From Kribbella sp. NBC_01245 (lineage in GTDB: Bacteria > Actinomycetota > Actinomycetes > Propionibacteriales > Kribbellaceae), in NCBI RefSeq assembly GCF_036226525.1, contig NZ_CP108487.1, forward strand, positions 2,542,001 through 2,606,000: 64,000 nt of DNA, given 5' to 3'. Within the stretch, counting starts at the first letter, position 1. Each line of letters opens with the position of its first letter. Under the pieces are notes generated by a model that did no database searches, had not been told where the DNA came from, and was given only the letters and a program-made list of their open reading frames with translations. Positions 43,211 to 51,121 of the stretch are shown in pieces. A program made the translations under genes and the position numbers.

Positions 43211-44088
43211 CGCTTGCCTCCGAAGGGTAGACGCGGGTCGATCTGCTGGCTCTCCCAGCTCTCCCGGACCCAACCGTGCCGCGGGTCGTCGCTGATCAGC
43301 CATTGCCGTTCCGCACCGGGCCCGGCCATCACGTTCAGGTAATACAAGTCATACCCGGGCGGCGCCATCGCAGGCCCGTGCCAGCCGTGCGGCACCAGCA
43401 CCAGGTCGCCATCGCGGACCTCGGCCAGTACGTCGATCGGCCGCTCGTCCGTGCCGTAGACGCGCTGGTAGGCGATCGGCTCGTTGTTGCCCGGAGCCCC
43501 TTGTTCGGACTGGAGCTCGAAGTAGTAGATCTCCTCCAGCTCACTCTCCTCGCCGGGCTTTTGCTCGTCATGCTTGTGCGGCGGGTACGACGACCAGTTG
43601 CCGCCCGGCGTGATCACCTCACACGCGATGATCGAATCCGCCTCGAGCACCGCCGGCGTACCGAAGTTGTTCACCTGTCGCGACGCCACTCCCGCTCCGC
43701 GCAATTCCGTCGGCACCTGCTCCTTGCCCAACCGCCTGAAGTTGTACGACGTTGTCGCCTTCGCGTGCGGCAGGGCGATCCTTGCTCCGTCGACCGATTC
43801 GATCGTAAAAACGGAGTCGATCGGGATGTAAGCGAGGTCGGTTGGACCGGCGAAGGGGCTAGTGCGTCCCTCGAGTTTGACGGTCTCGCCGGCGCAGACC
43901 ACCTCGGCGGAGCCCTGGAGCGGCAGCACGATGTACTCGCTGGAGCCCGTCTCGATCTCGCGGGATTCCCCCGGCGCGAGCGTTACGACGTACAGGCCGG
44001 TGTGCGACCAACCGGGTTCACCCGGCACGACGGCGAGGTCGAAGCCGTCGCGGGCCGTAGTCCCCGTGGGGCGGAACCACTCGGTCAT
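43207..44088 (-). CDS. iolB: 5-deoxy-glucuronate isomerase, IolB
   Basis: 293 residues from ATG at 44088 with CGGAGG upstream; start overlaps the preceding stop. Two cupin domains: LPLQGSAEVVCAGETV, then the metal-site segment SSYPPHKHDEQKPGEESELEEIYYFEL and LVLVPHGWHGPAMAPPGYDLYYLN in pieces, all typical of IolB. It converts 5-deoxy-D-glucuronate to 5-dehydro-2-deoxy-D-gluconate. Confidence 0.95.
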   Translation of the reverse strand: MTEWFRPTGTTARDGFDLAVVPGEPGWSHTGLYVVTLAPGESREIETGSSEYIVLPLQGSAEVVCAGETVKLEGRTSPFAGPTDLAYIPIDSVFTIESVDGARIALPHAKATTSYNFRRLGKEQVPTELRGAGVASRQVNNFGTPAVLEADSIIACEVITPGGNWSSYPPHKHDEQKPGEESELEEIYYFELQSEQGAPGNNEPIAYQRVYGTDERPIDVLAEVRDGDLVLVPHGWHGPAMAPPGYDLYYLNVMAGPGAERQWLISDDPRHGWVRESWESQQIDPRLPFGGKR

Positions 44089-44975
44089 GCGGCACCTCCG
44101 TGTACGAGTTGGGCGGCGTGATCGACCGCCGCGGCGACATCTCCGTCGGGCGGGAAGAGCAGCGCACGCCCCACCACGAGACCACGCACGGACGGTAGCT
44201 TGAGCGCCTTGCCCCACGACGCGTAGGTGTCCTCCGGAGCGGCCGTCGGGTCGCCGCCGAGCAACAACGTCGGCAGGGTCGTCGCCTCCATCACGCGCGG
44301 CAGATCGTCCACCACGGGAAGCTTGAGCCAGGTGTAAGCGCTGGTCGCACCCAGGCCGGAAGCGATTTGGATGGACTTGATCACCGAGTCCGGGTCGAGC
44401 AGGTTCTGCACCCGCCCGTCCTTGCGGATCGACCAGAACGGCTCGACCATCGCCATCAACCGGCGCTCGGCCAACTCGGTCACCGCCCGGGCGCTCGCCT
44501 CCAGCGTCGCAACCGTACCGGCGTCCCCGAGGTCGATCCGGGTCAGCATCTTGCCGCCGTCGATCCCGCGCGCGTCGAGCTCGGCCGCGCAGTACGCCGT
44601 GAACCGGTCGTCGAGCTCGAACACCGAACCCTGCAGACCGCCCCGGTTCATCGACCCGATGACGAGTTTGTTCTCCAACGCACCCAGCAGAAGCAGATCC
44701 TCCAGCACGTCCGGGGTCGCCAGCACACCGTCAACCCCCGGCCGCTCCAACGCGGTCAACAAACGATTCAGCAATTCGGGCCGACTGGCCATCGCCATCT
44801 TGTCGTCGCGGACGCCAAGCGAACCACGCGCGGGATGATCCGCGGCAACGATGAGCAACTGCCCGTCATCACCAAGCACCTCCCGCCTAGCCCGCGCCTC
44901 CCACGCCTCACCAATCGCGTACGGCCGCCGCGCCCGAATCTCCGTCAACTCCCCGAAATCCCGCACGCCCCTCAC
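44085..44975 (-). CDS. Cgl0159-family (beta/alpha)8 aldolase, probable IolJ replacement
   Basis: 296 residues from GTG at 44975, which overlaps the iolC stop (GTGA). The DeoC/LacD-like barrel shows LLIVAADHPARGSLGV, GVDGVLATPDVLEDLLLLG, YTWLKLPVVDDLPRVM with the likely Schiff-base Lys, and TLLLGGDP. It resembles the Cgl0159 protein of the Corynebacterium glutamicum inositol cluster. No classical IolJ is present in the window, so it probably cleaves 6-phospho-5-dehydro-2-deoxygluconate to DHAP and malonate semialdehyde. The reaction is inferred from pathway logic. Confidence 0.8.
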   Translation of the reverse strand: MRGVRDFGELTEIRARRPYAIGEAWEARARREVLGDDGQLLIVAADHPARGSLGVRDDKMAMASRPELLNRLLTALERPGVDGVLATPDVLEDLLLLGALENKLVIGSMNRGGLQGSVFELDDRFTAYCAAELDARGIDGGKMLTRIDLGDAGTVATLEASARAVTELAERRLMAMVEPFWSIRKDGRVQNLLDPDSVIKSIQIASGLGATSAYTWLKLPVVDDLPRVMEATTLPTLLLGGDPTAAPEDTYASWGKALKLPSVRGLVVGRALLFPPDGDVAAAVDHAAQLVHGGAA

Positions 44976-45979
44976 GCCCCGCCCGTTTTCTGATCATCGG
45001 GCCCTTGTGACGCGGCGTGTCGCCGTTCATCGGGCGCTTCTGACCGTCGCGAGCCGAGCAAATCCTCAACCTCAGTCGAGGTCGGCATGGCGGTGGAGCA
45101 TTCCAGCCGGGAGGCGACGATGGCGCCGGCGACATTGGCGAAACGCAGGGTCTGCTCGAGCGGCCAGCCCGCCAGCAGCCCGTGGCACAAGGCGCCGCCG
45201 AACGCGTCCCCGGCGCCGAGCCCGTTCACGACCTCGACCTCGAACGTCGGCACCTCAACCCGCTCGGTCCGGGTCCGCGCGAGCACACCCTTCGGACCCT
45301 GCTTCACGACCGCGAGCTCGAGCCCCTTGTCCAGTAAGGCGAGTGCGGCCTTGTCGGGATCGGTCTCGCCGACCGCGACCTCGCACTCCTCCCGGTTGCC
45401 CACGGCAACGGTGCAGTACTGCAGGGCCCGATCGACCTGCTCATGCGCCTCACTCGGATCCGCCCAGAACATCGGCCGGTAATCCAAATCGAGCACCGTG
45501 ATCGACTTTCGCCGCCGCGCTTCCCAGGCGGTGAAATGCGCGGTCCGGCTCGGTTCCGCCGACAATCCGGTCACGGTCGACCAATAGATCTTCGCGTCCT
45601 TGATCGCCTGGAGATCCAGCTCGGACGGATTGATCACCAGGTCCGGCGCTTTCGGGAATCGGTAGAAATACAAGGGAAAATCGTCTGGCGGAAAGATCTC
45701 GCAGAAGGTGATCGGCGTCGGCAATCCGTTCACGCCGGTGACGAATTCGTCGGATACGCCGAGCTCGCCCAACGTGCGGTGAATGAATTTGCCGAACGGG
45801 TCATTCCCGGTCCGGCTGATCACGGCCGACTTACGCCCATGCCGCGCCGCCGCGACCGCCACATTCGTCGCGCTGCCACCGAGGAATTTGCCGAACGTCT
45901 CGACGTCCTCCAGGTGCACGCCCGTCTGCAACGGATAGAGGTCGACGCCGATCCGGCCGATGGTCAAAACGTCGTACAT
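44972..45979 (-). CDS. iolC: 5-dehydro-2-deoxygluconokinase, IolC
   Basis: 335 residues from ATG at 45979, 1 bp after the preceding gene. PfkB family: LTIGRIGVDLYPLQ, GKFLGGSATNVAVAAARHG and the catalytic NGLGAGDAFGGALCHGLL (Asp in GAGD). It phosphorylates 5-dehydro-2-deoxy-D-gluconate. The family homology stops near STAMPTSTEVEDLL; the last 25 or so residues (SEAPDERRHAASQGPDDQ and on) are encoded by the dispersed repeat, which therefore extended the gene until its stop met the next start. Confidence 0.93.
   Translation of the reverse strand: MYDVLTIGRIGVDLYPLQTGVHLEDVETFGKFLGGSATNVAVAAARHGRKSAVISRTGNDPFGKFIHRTLGELGVSDEFVTGVNGLPTPITFCEIFPPDDFPLYFYRFPKAPDLVINPSELDLQAIKDAKIYWSTVTGLSAEPSRTAHFTAWEARRRKSITVLDLDYRPMFWADPSEAHEQVDRALQYCTVAVGNREECEVAVGETDPDKAALALLDKGLELAVVKQGPKGVLARTRTERVEVPTFEVEVVNGLGAGDAFGGALCHGLLAGWPLEQTLRFANVAGAIVASRLECSTAMPTSTEVEDLLGSRRSEAPDERRHAASQGPDDQKTGGA
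44994..45023. repeat. Dispersed repeat, copy B, inside the 3' end of iolC
   Basis: Identical over 30 bases to 7499-7528; a diverged second unit follows to about 45050. Read leftward it encodes the C-terminal tail of IolC in one frame. Confidence 0.75.
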
Positions 45980-45980
45980 C

Positions 45981-46868
45981 TCAAACCCCTTCGGCGAGGT
46001 GCCGCAGATGCGCCACGCTCGCCCGTACGTCGGCCAGCGGACCGTCCGACCCTGGCGCGGGCGCCTCGGTGAGGATCGTGTCCTGCTCCAGCACGTACCA
46101 GCCGTCGTACCCGGCGGACTCCAGCGTCGTGACGATCGTGCCGAGGTCGATATCGCCGGCACCCAGTGGGCGGTACATCCCCTGCCGGACGGCGTCGGTG
46201 TAGCTCACGGCCCCGGCCTGGACCTTCGCGGCCCAGCCGGCGTCGACGTCCTTGAGATGGGTGTGCACGATCCGGGCCGTGTGCCTCTTCGCCAGCTCGA
46301 CCGGATCGACGCCGCCGATCAACAGATGACCCGTGTCCAGGCAGAGGCCGATCGTGCTGCCACTCAGGACCCGGTCGACGTCGTCCGCGTTCTCCACCAT
46401 CGTGCCGACGTGCGGGTGCAGCGTCGCCACTAGGCCTTGTTCCGCGGCCACTTTGGCCAGCCGATCGAGGTTGCCGAGCAAGGTGGACCAGCCGAGGTCG
46501 TCGAGGACCGGGCGATCGTCGTACCCCTCTTGGCCGGTCGCGGCCGCCAGCACGAGAGTGCCCGCGCCCGCGGCGACGAACCCCTCGAGCGCCTTCGCCA
46601 CCTCCGGCAGCGGGTCATGCCCGGGGTCGTGCAACACCACCGGCACGAATCCGCCGACAGCCTTCAGACCGTTACCGCTGAGCGTCGCCGCCTTCTCGGC
46701 CGGGGCATCCGGCAGGAAACCGTCCGGCCCGAACTCGGTCGCGGCCAAACCGACCTCGCGCATCTGGTGCAGCACGGTCTCCGCGTCGTACTGCCAACCC
46801 CACCCGGGCACCTCGCACACACCCCAGGAGATCGGCGCGCCCGCGATCCGGTTCTCGATCGAGCTCAT
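45981..46868 (-). CDS. IolE/IolI-like TIM-barrel protein, second copy
   Basis: 295 residues starting IAGAPISWGVCEVPGWGWQ, a form common beside inositol genes in streptomycetes. Metal-site candidates are in LVATLHPHVGTMVE, LCLDTGHLLIGG, THLKDVD and WYVLEQDTIL. Likely inosose dehydratase or keto-inositol isomerase. Its start overlaps the stop of the iolG gene upstream. It differs clearly from the copy at 40411, so the two probably have different steps or isomers. Confidence 0.82.
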   Translation of the reverse strand: MSSIENRIAGAPISWGVCEVPGWGWQYDAETVLHQMREVGLAATEFGPDGFLPDAPAEKAATLSGNGLKAVGGFVPVVLHDPGHDPLPEVAKALEGFVAAGAGTLVLAAATGQEGYDDRPVLDDLGWSTLLGNLDRLAKVAAEQGLVATLHPHVGTMVENADDVDRVLSGSTIGLCLDTGHLLIGGVDPVELAKRHTARIVHTHLKDVDAGWAAKVQAGAVSYTDAVRQGMYRPLGAGDIDLGTIVTTLESAGYDGWYVLEQDTILTEAPAPGSDGPLADVRASVAHLRHLAEGV

Positions 46869-47866
46869 CGTCCTACCTCGTCCAGGTTGACCGGGCGGTT
46901 CTCGCGCCGGGAGATCTCACAGGCCTCGGCGATACGGAACGCCTCCAGCGCATCCCGAACCGTGCAGGGCACCTCCCGCGTCCCGGCGACCACCTCGGTG
47001 AAGGCGGTCAGCTCCGCGACGTACGCCGGGTGGAACCGGTCCATGAACGTGCCATGTGCCGGCCCGGCGGGGAACGTCACACCCGCCTCGGCCGACGTCA
47101 GCGCCGCGTGGTCGTCAAGCCCGACGGCCAGGGATCCCTTGCTACCAAGGACTTCCATGCGTACGTCGTGCCCGGCGCCGTTGTACCGCGTGCCGTTGAC
47201 CATGACGAAGGTGTTGTCGTCGAGCGTGAGCAAGGCGGCCGCGGCGTCGATATCGCCGTACTCCCCGAAGAACGCCTCGCCGCGGTTCGCGCCGGTCGCG
47301 TAGACGCTGACCACCTCGCGCCCGGTGACGAAGCGCAGTGCGTCGAAGTCATGCACGTTGCAGTCGCGGAAGAACCCGCCGGAGGTCGGGATGTACTCGG
47401 CCGGCGGCGGCGCGGCATCGCCGGTGTTCGCGCGGATCGTGTGGATGTAGCCGAGCTCGCCGTTCCTGACCGCCGCGGCCGCCTTGCGATAGCCGAAGTC
47501 GAACCGCCGCTGGAACCCGATCTGCACCAGCACGTCACCGGCCTCGACCGCCTCGACGACGGCCTTGGTCCCGGCGAGATCGACCGCGAGTGGCTTCTCG
47601 CAGAACGTCGTGATGCCCTTGGCCAGCCCCTTGCCGAGCAACTCGGCATGGGCGGACGTGGCCGCCGCGATGACGAATCCGTCCAGTCCGCTGGTGAGCA
47701 ACGAGTCCACGTCCGGGGCGAACTCGGCCCCCAGTTCCTTCGCCACCACCTCGGCCCGATCGGGATCCGCGTCGGTGATGACGACCTGATCGACCGCGGC
47801 CAATGCTGCCAGTGTCGCTGCGTGGAAGGCGCCGATCCGGCCGGCACCGACCAGTCCGATTCGCAT
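46865..47866 (-). CDS. iolG: Myo-inositol 2-dehydrogenase, IolG
   Basis: 333 residues from ATG at 47866 with GAGAGG about 10 bp upstream. MRIGLVGAGRIGAFHAATL (NAD-binding), TTFCEKPLAVDLAGT, QIGFQRRFDFGYR and GFFRDCNVHDFDALRF with the catalytic-site Asp/His pattern are all IolG-like. It is first in the catabolic operon, directly opposite the GntR regulator gene. It carries out the first oxidation of inositol. Confidence 0.9.
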   Translation of the reverse strand: MRIGLVGAGRIGAFHAATLAALAAVDQVVITDADPDRAEVVAKELGAEFAPDVDSLLTSGLDGFVIAAATSAHAELLGKGLAKGITTFCEKPLAVDLAGTKAVVEAVEAGDVLVQIGFQRRFDFGYRKAAAAVRNGELGYIHTIRANTGDAAPPPAEYIPTSGGFFRDCNVHDFDALRFVTGREVVSVYATGANRGEAFFGEYGDIDAAAALLTLDDNTFVMVNGTRYNGAGHDVRMEVLGSKGSLAVGLDDHAALTSAEAGVTFPAGPAHGTFMDRFHPAYVAELTAFTEVVAGTREVPCTVRDALEAFRIAEACEISRRENRPVNLDEVGR

Positions 47867-47994
47867 ACTCCGATTACCTCTCGCCGAAGGGCTGACTGGC
47901 GTCAACACTGGTGGGCCGTGACAGTGATGTCAATAGTTTGTTAGAACATCTTCACGTCGTGACATACATACCCTCGAGATGTAACCTCATCGCC
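47867..47994. promoter_or_regulatory. Divergent promoter region of iolG and the GntR gene
   Basis: 128 bp, clearly less GC-rich than its surroundings. It contains GTTAGAACATC and GATGTAAC, which are partial inverted copies, and GACATACATA as a possible -10 area for the GntR gene. Exact operator and promoters cannot be fixed by eye. It must carry the control of the whole leftward iol operon. Confidence 0.55.
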
Positions 47995-48735
47995 ATGGCA
48001 GCCCTCCCGGTGCGCATCGATCGGACCAGTCCGGTGCCGCTCTACCACCAACTGGCCGAGCAACTCGAGGCCGCGATCAGCGGCGGCGTCCTCAAGCCGG
48101 GCGACGCCTTCGAGAACGAGGTCGCACTGGCCGACCGCCTCACGCTCTCCCGGCCGACCGTGCGCCGGGCCATCGCCGAGCTCGTCAACCAGGGCCTGCT
48201 GGTCCGCCGTCGCGGCGTCGGCACCACCGTCGCCAACCGGATGGTGCACCGCCGCGTCGAGCTCACCAGCCTGTACGACGACCTGGTCCGCGAAGGCCGT
48301 ACCCCTCGGACCGAACTGCTCAGCCTGCAATCCGACGCCATCCACGAACCGGCCGCCCTCGCCCTGGACCTGCCGGCCGATACGCCGCTGGTTGCGATGG
48401 TCCGCCTGCGCTACGCCGGCGACGCCCCTCTCGCGATCCTGCGGAACTGGCTGCCCGCGTCGATCGGCGCGGGTCTGACGCCCGAGGGGTTGTGCGCGGA
48501 CGGCCTGTACGCGCTGCTCCGCGAACAAGGCATCCGCCCAACCGTCGCCCGCCAGCGAATCGGCGCCCGCAACGCCACCGCGGCCGAGCGCCGCCTGCTG
48601 CACACGTCAAAAGCCGAACCGCTACTCACGATGACCCGCAGCGCGTACGACTCGGACGGCAAGCCAGTCGAATACGGCAACCACTGCTACCGCGCCGACC
48701 AATACGCCGTCGACGTCATGGTCTCCGAACGCTAA
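47995..48735 (+). CDS. GntR family (HutC-type) regulator of inositol catabolism
   Basis: 246 residues from ATG at 47995; no good Shine-Dalgarno, so it may be leaderless or weakly translated. Winged helix: TSPVPLYHQLAEQLEAAISG, LADRLTLSRPTVRRAIAELV, GLLVRRRGVGTTVA. The C-terminal UTRA sensor (LLSLQSDAIHEPAALAL, YDSDGKPVEYGNHCYRADQY) binds a small effector. Divergent placement next to iolG makes it the likely repressor of the operon. Its end overlaps the convergent PimB-like gene by 4 bp. Confidence 0.88.
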   Translation: MAALPVRIDRTSPVPLYHQLAEQLEAAISGGVLKPGDAFENEVALADRLTLSRPTVRRAIAELVNQGLLVRRRGVGTTVANRMVHRRVELTSLYDDLVREGRTPRTELLSLQSDAIHEPAALALDLPADTPLVAMVRLRYAGDAPLAILRNWLPASIGAGLTPEGLCADGLYALLREQGIRPTVARQRIGARNATAAERRLLHTSKAEPLLTMTRSAYDSDGKPVEYGNHCYRADQYAVDVMVSER

Positions 48736-49847
48736 CGGAGCAGTAGTTGCAGGGTCTGAGCCGTCATTGGCCAGGTCCAGGAGTGGTGGATTCGTTGGCG
48801 GCCTTGTTCGCCCATTGCTTTGGCCTTGATCGGGCTTTGCAGTAGCTCGAGCAAATGCGCGGTGAGGTTATCCGCGGTCACCACGTATCCAGTTCGCCCG
48901 GCCTCGACGGTTTCCGGCGCGCCTCCAGAAGAACCGATCAACACCGGTTTTCCACAGGCCGCGGCCTCCAGCGCGACAATTCCGAGCGCTTCCGGCTCTA
49001 AACCCAACCGCCTCGTGCGGCAAGGTAAAGCGAAAACGTCCGCCGCGTCCTGATAAGGCGGAATCTCCGCAAACGGAACCGGCCCGGTAAAAATCACCGA
49101 CTCCCCCACGCCGAAACGCTCGACCAATCCCTCGAGCCGTCCGCGATCTGGCCCGCCGCCGACGAGCAGCAAGACCGCATCCGGCACCACGGCCAGCACC
49201 TCCGGCCAGGCCCGGATCAACGAGTCCTGCCCTTTGCGCGGCACCAGCCGCGATACGCAGGCGACCACCGGCCGGTTGCCCAAGGCAAGCTTCGCGCGAA
49301 CCTCGGCTCCACCACACCCCGGATAGAACCGCCGAACGTCCACCCCTGGCCGCAAGCGCTGCATCCGCCCACGCGCCTCCACCGACAACGCAGGAGCAAT
49401 ACGAGACGCACACCAGTCGGACACAGTCGTCACCACGTCGGCCGAATTCCCGATCCGCCGCAGCGCCTGCCGCGATCCGGGGAGCGCGGCCCACCACGTC
49501 TCGTGCCCATGCGTGATCGCGACGATCTTCCGCGCCCCCGCCTTCCGAAGCGCCGGCCCCATCAAACCAAGTGGAGCGGCAGCACCGAAGATGACCCGAT
49601 CCGCCTGATACTCCCGCAGTACGTCGGCCGCGTGCCGTCTGACCCGAGGCGTCGGCACCAGCATCGTCGTACGGTCGCGCACGACGGGGAACGGCAGGCG
49701 CGCGTCGTACGCGCGATCGCCCGGCATCGTCGACGTGAAGACGACCAACTCGTCGCTGGGCAAGTAGTCGCACAGCGCCCGTACGAACGTCTCGATGCCA
49801 CCTTGGCGAGGCGGGAAGTCGTTCGTGACTACGAGGATGCGGCTCAT
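48732..49847 (-). CDS. GT4 glycosyltransferase, PimB-type phosphatidylinositol mannoside mannosyltransferase
   Basis: 371 residues. GT-B fold with N-terminal VVTNDFPPRQGGIETFV, sugar-nucleotide region VSRLVPRKGQDSLIRAW, LVGGGPDRG, and the EX7E motif in LEPEALGIVALEAAACGKPVL in two parts. These match the actinobacterial PimB' enzymes that add the second mannose to phosphatidyl-myo-inositol mannoside from GDP-mannose at the inner membrane face. The position relative to NlpC/P60, DEDDh/GIY-YIG and trpD genes matches Rv2188c. Start overlaps the M48 peptidase stop (ATGA). Confidence 0.88.
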   Translation of the reverse strand: MSRILVVTNDFPPRQGGIETFVRALCDYLPSDELVVFTSTMPGDRAYDARLPFPVVRDRTTMLVPTPRVRRHAADVLREYQADRVIFGAAAPLGLMGPALRKAGARKIVAITHGHETWWAALPGSRQALRRIGNSADVVTTVSDWCASRIAPALSVEARGRMQRLRPGVDVRRFYPGCGGAEVRAKLALGNRPVVACVSRLVPRKGQDSLIRAWPEVLAVVPDAVLLLVGGGPDRGRLEGLVERFGVGESVIFTGPVPFAEIPPYQDAADVFALPCRTRRLGLEPEALGIVALEAAACGKPVLIGSSGGAPETVEAGRTGYVVTADNLTAHLLELLQSPIKAKAMGEQGRQRIHHSWTWPMTAQTLQLLLR

Positions 49848-51103
49848 TTCGGGACCAGCGGCGGTACCTGGATGCCGTTCTGCGCACCCCAGGCACGACT
49901 CATCGCGATCCGCTCGGGCGGTGTCGGATGACTCGCGAACAGGATGTACCGCCAGCGGGCGGGTTCGAGGCCCGACAGGTTGGTGATCGACAGGCGGTGT
50001 TGCATGTCGGCGAATCCGGCCGGGTCCCTGGTCAGGTTGAGCGAGTGCAGATCAGCGCGGGCCTCGATCCGCCGGCTGACCAGATTCTGCACCGGCCCGG
50101 CGAGCGTCGTACCGGCGGTGATCATGGCCAGCAGCAGCGCGGTCCGGCGCGGATCGGCGATCCTTGCCCCGAGCAACACCCGGAGCAGGACGATCGCGAA
50201 GGCAGCGGCCAATGCCCCGATCAGGGTGCCGTGCAGTACGTCGTCCTCGGCCGCGTGCCCGAGTTCGTGCGCGACGATCAGCCGGACCTCTTCCGGCGGC
50301 GCCGCCTTGAGCAGCGTGTCGTAGACGACCAGGCGACGAGTCGAGCCGAAACCGGATACGTAGGCGTTCAGTGACGTCGTACGACGGGATGCGTCCGCGA
50401 CGAGCACGTCCTTGACCGGCACACCGTCATCGGCCGCGAGCTTCATGAACGCATCGCGCTGTGCCCCGGCCGGCATCGAGGTGAACTCGTTGAACTGCGG
50501 CTCGATCAGCACCGGATAGGCGAACGAAACGACGATCACCAGCAACGCCGCCAACGCCGCCGCGGGCGCCCACCACCAACGGCGCCACTTCCGCGCCAAC
50601 GCGACGACGATGAGCAGCACGATGATCACGCCCAACGTGCCGATGACCCAGCTGACCGCGCGATCCCGGGTCCACGAACCCCAGTCCTGCGTCGACAGAC
50701 CCCAACGACGTAGCACCCGCTCACCCGCGATGTCGGTCGGCAGAGTGATGACGTTGGCCAGCAGACCCAGTACGACGGCCACGAGCGGGAGTACGACGTA
50801 CCAGCGCTTGAGGCGGATCGTGTCGTAGATGCGCCGGCCGAGCGGGGTGAACCCGATGACAAGCGGTACGAGCAAGGAGAGGATCCACGATACGGTTGAC
50901 AGCGGCAACAACTCGGACCGGAACCGCTGCTGCCGGTCGATCTCCTGGGCGGTGAAGTCGAGCGCGGCATCCGCAGGCGGTATCCCCTTCAGCGAGACCC
51001 AGGGCGTGGTCCAGACGATCACCGCGACCAGGGCGATGGCCAGGGCTAGTGCGGCCCACCTCGGCGCGTTCCGGTCTTTGGCGACGGGGGCGGCTGATGT
51101 CAT
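49844..51103 (-). CDS. M48 family membrane metallopeptidase (CAAX protease 1/Ste24-like)
   Basis: 419 residues. N-terminal membrane helix (about 18-32), further helices around 72-85, 102-118, 150-170 and 178-198, then the zinc motif VAHELGH (His279, Glu280, His283) and the third ligand region EARADLHSL. This layout is that of Ste24/HtpX-type peptidases that work on membrane-associated substrates. It is coupled to the PimB-like gene. It may take part in envelope protein quality control. Confidence 0.88.
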   Translation of the reverse strand: MTSAAPVAKDRNAPRWAALALAIALVAVIVWTTPWVSLKGIPPADAALDFTAQEIDRQQRFRSELLPLSTVSWILSLLVPLVIGFTPLGRRIYDTIRLKRWYVVLPLVAVVLGLLANVITLPTDIAGERVLRRWGLSTQDWGSWTRDRAVSWVIGTLGVIIVLLIVVALARKWRRWWWAPAAALAALLVIVVSFAYPVLIEPQFNEFTSMPAGAQRDAFMKLAADDGVPVKDVLVADASRRTTSLNAYVSGFGSTRRLVVYDTLLKAAPPEEVRLIVAHELGHAAEDDVLHGTLIGALAAAFAIVLLRVLLGARIADPRRTALLLAMITAGTTLAGPVQNLVSRRIEARADLHSLNLTRDPAGFADMQHRLSITNLSGLEPARWRYILFASHPTPPERIAMSRAWGAQNGIQVPPLVPK

Positions 51104-51121
51104 GCGGCCTATTCTGCGGCC

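Noticed and set aside
47941..47994. A defined GntR operator before the GntR gene
   Set aside because: Partial inverted sequences (GTTAGAACATC and GATGTAAC) exist but do not form a convincing single palindrome, so only the region is annotated.
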